Below, piece by piece: positions 4,525 to 5,709 of a stretch of 5,709 nt of DNA; the stretch's first letter is position 1; each line of letters begins with the position of its first letter. The stretch comes from Sandaracinobacteroides sp041909755. GTDB lineage: Bacteria > Pseudomonadota > Alphaproteobacteria > Sphingomonadales > Sphingomonadaceae. The notes under the pieces were generated by a model that made no database searches, had not been told where the DNA came from, and was given only the letters and a program-made list of their open reading frames with translations. A program made the translations under genes and the position numbers. The stretch is taken from NCBI RefSeq assembly GCF_041909755.1, contig NZ_JAYRCW010000126.1:1-5709 (forward strand), written 5' to 3'.

Positions 4525-5633
4525 CGGCTTTCGAGGATGGGGCAGACGGGGCCGGCACGGGCCGCCGTTCATCGATGTCGCGCCGGTCGCTGCTGGCGGG
4601 GCTTGGCGTCGCGGCGGTGGGCTTTTCGCTGCAGGCCTGCGGCAAGGGCGGCGGGGACGCCGGCGGGGACAAGCTGAATTTCTACACCTGGGACACCTAT
4701 ATCGGGGAAACGACGCTCGCCGACTTCCAGAAGGCCAGCGGCGTGAAGGTGCAGACCAGCTATTTTTCGACCAACGACGAGCTGTTCGCCAAGCTGAAGG
4801 CCGGCAACCCCGGCTATGACGTGATCGTGCCTTCGAACGAGTTCGTGACGCGGATGCGCCAGGCCGACATGCTGACGCCGCTGGACATGGCGCTGATCCC
4901 CAACATCAAGAACATCGCGCCGGAATTCCTGGGCAACGACTATGACCCGGCGCCCAAGCACAGCGTGCCCTATACCTGGCTCGTCACCGGCATCGGATAC
5001 CGCAAGTCGCGCGTGAACGGCGTGCCCGACAGCTGGAAGTGGCTGTACGACAGCGACCTGTACAAGGGCCGCATCGCGCTGCTTTCGGAGGCGGCCGACC
5101 TGATCCGGCTGGGGGCGAAATATCTGGGCAAGTCGCTGAACGGGATCGACGCCGCCACCGTGAAGCAGGTGGAGGAAATGCTGATCCGGCAGAAGCCCAA
5201 CATCAAGACCTTCCACGAGGACAACGGCCAGGACCTGCTGCTGGCGGGCGATGTGGACCTGGTGATGGAGTTCAACGGGGACATCGCCCAGATCGCCGCG
5301 GAAGACCCGGACATCGGCTTCGTGGTGCCGAAGGAAGGCTCGCTGCTGAACGCGGACACGCTGGCGATCCCCAAGGGCGCGCCGCGGCCGGAACTGGCGC
5401 ACAAGTTCATCAATTTCCTGCTGGATGCCGAAGCCGGCAAGCATATCGCGGAAACCATCCTCTATCCGACGCCGAACCTCGCAGCGAAGGCGCTGATGCC
5501 GGAATCCTATCGCGACAACCCGATCGTCTTCCCGACCGGCGTGGGCATGGACAAGAGCGAGTGGGGCAAGTTCGAGGGGCCGGACCAGCAGCGCATGTTC
5601 GAGGACGCCATCACCCGCGTCCGCGCCGCCTGA
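4521..5633 (+). CDS. potD: PotD-like polyamine ABC transporter substrate-binding lipoprotein
   Basis: This is the periplasmic binding protein of a spermidine/putrescine-type ABC importer. The 370-residue product starts with a twin-arginine signal, MSRRSLLAGLGVAAVG (residues 19-34), followed by lipobox LQAC with Cys40. It is thus probably exported folded by Tat and lipid-anchored. The mature part follows PotD throughout: LNFYTWDTYIG (Trp57, Tyr60), YDVIVPSNEFVTRM, SVPYTW, VVPKEGSLLNADTLAIP and ETILYPTPNLAAKALMP. Compared from memory with the E. coli PotD pocket, Trp34, Tyr37, Asp257 and Tyr293 are kept. Trp229 is Phe251, Trp255 is Asn277 and Tyr85 is Phe82. The ligand could therefore be a different polyamine or related amine. 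A permease-like gene follows after 23 bases, as expected for a pot operon. The symbol reflects family only. Confidence 0.93.
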   Translation: MTAFEDGADGAGTGRRSSMSRRSLLAGLGVAAVGFSLQACGKGGGDAGGDKLNFYTWDTYIGETTLADFQKASGVKVQTSYFSTNDELFAKLKAGNPGYDVIVPSNEFVTRMRQADMLTPLDMALIPNIKNIAPEFLGNDYDPAPKHSVPYTWLVTGIGYRKSRVNGVPDSWKWLYDSDLYKGRIALLSEAADLIRLGAKYLGKSLNGIDAATVKQVEEMLIRQKPNIKTFHEDNGQDLLLAGDVDLVMEFNGDIAQIAAEDPDIGFVVPKEGSLLNADTLAIPKGAPRPELAHKFINFLLDAEAGKHIAETILYPTPNLAAKALMPESYRDNPIVFPTGVGMDKSEWGKFEGPDQQRMFEDAITRVRAA

Positions 5634-5656
5634 CGCCTTAGCCGGGGGGCAGGCAT

Positions 5657-5709
5657 TTGACCGACGGAGTGGACTGGCGGCGCGCCAAGACGGGGCTTGC
5701 CGCCCTTCT
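5657..5709 (+). CDS. Probable polyamine ABC transporter permease, N-terminus only
   Basis: The last 53 bases hold an open frame from TTG 5657: MTDGVDWRRAKTGLAAL, cut by the window end. The short polar start, the basic WRRAK and the turn to hydrophobic residues fit the cytoplasmic N-terminus of a PotB/PotH-type inner-membrane permease just before its first membrane helix. GGGGG and AGG at 5645-5653 could serve as ribosome-binding site. A GTG at 5669 in the same frame is the other possible start. The call rests on position after the potD-like gene and on 17 residues only. Confidence 0.5.
   Translation, partial: MTDGVDWRRAKTGLAAL

Noticed and set aside
4569..5444. 291-codon - strand frame
   Set aside because: It is antisense to the potD-like gene, with His/Arg/Val-rich mirror composition and no domain.

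Overview
The window is GC-rich double-stranded bacterial DNA. Its gene content and protein style point to an alphaproteobacterium, most likely of the order Sphingomonadales. The pointers are a small SCP2-domain protein paired with a secreted Cys-containing protein, an Ala-rich lipoprotein, and a Tat/lipobox polyamine-binding protein. The order is inferred from general resemblance, not from a database search.

Left end (about 1-604): the 3' part of an NTF2-fold (SnoaL/DUF4440-like) protein gene on the + strand. It is followed by non-coding DNA with a short AT-rich tract that runs directly into an isolated tRNA 3' end (T-loop, 3' T-stem strand, 3' acceptor strand and CCA, 582-604) with no matching 5' half. 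This is the classic mark of an element integrated into a tRNA gene. The left part is therefore probably the end of a genomic island, and everything to the right is probably native chromosome.

Middle (about 770-3331): five genes on the - strand, read right to left. They are lipB (lipoyl synthesis), an Ala-rich outer-membrane lipoprotein with 21-bp tandem repeats, an SCP2-like lipid-binding protein, a secreted conserved hypothetical overlapping it by one base, and a YoaB-like RidA-family protein. Hairpins lie after most of these genes. One strong terminator stands only 23 nt before the SCP2 start codon.

Right (3427-5709): on the + strand, divergent from lipB, are a D-alanyl-D-alanine carboxypeptidase (peptidase S11) and a PotD-like polyamine-binding lipoprotein. 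The first codons of a probable permease gene follow, so this is the start of a polyamine ABC-transporter operon. A perfect 27-bp direct repeat spans the stop codon of the carboxypeptidase gene, and a small ORF overlaps the start of the potD-like gene by ATGA.

The genes to the right of the tRNA fragment are mostly cell-envelope and housekeeping functions: lipoylation, peptidoglycan trimming, lipoprotein, lipid binding, enamine/imine clean-up and polyamine uptake. I see no defence system, CRISPR array, rRNA or complete tRNA. The features most worth a second look are the island junction, the Lpp-like lipoprotein, the terminator in the SCP2 leader and the altered ligand pocket of the PotD-like protein.
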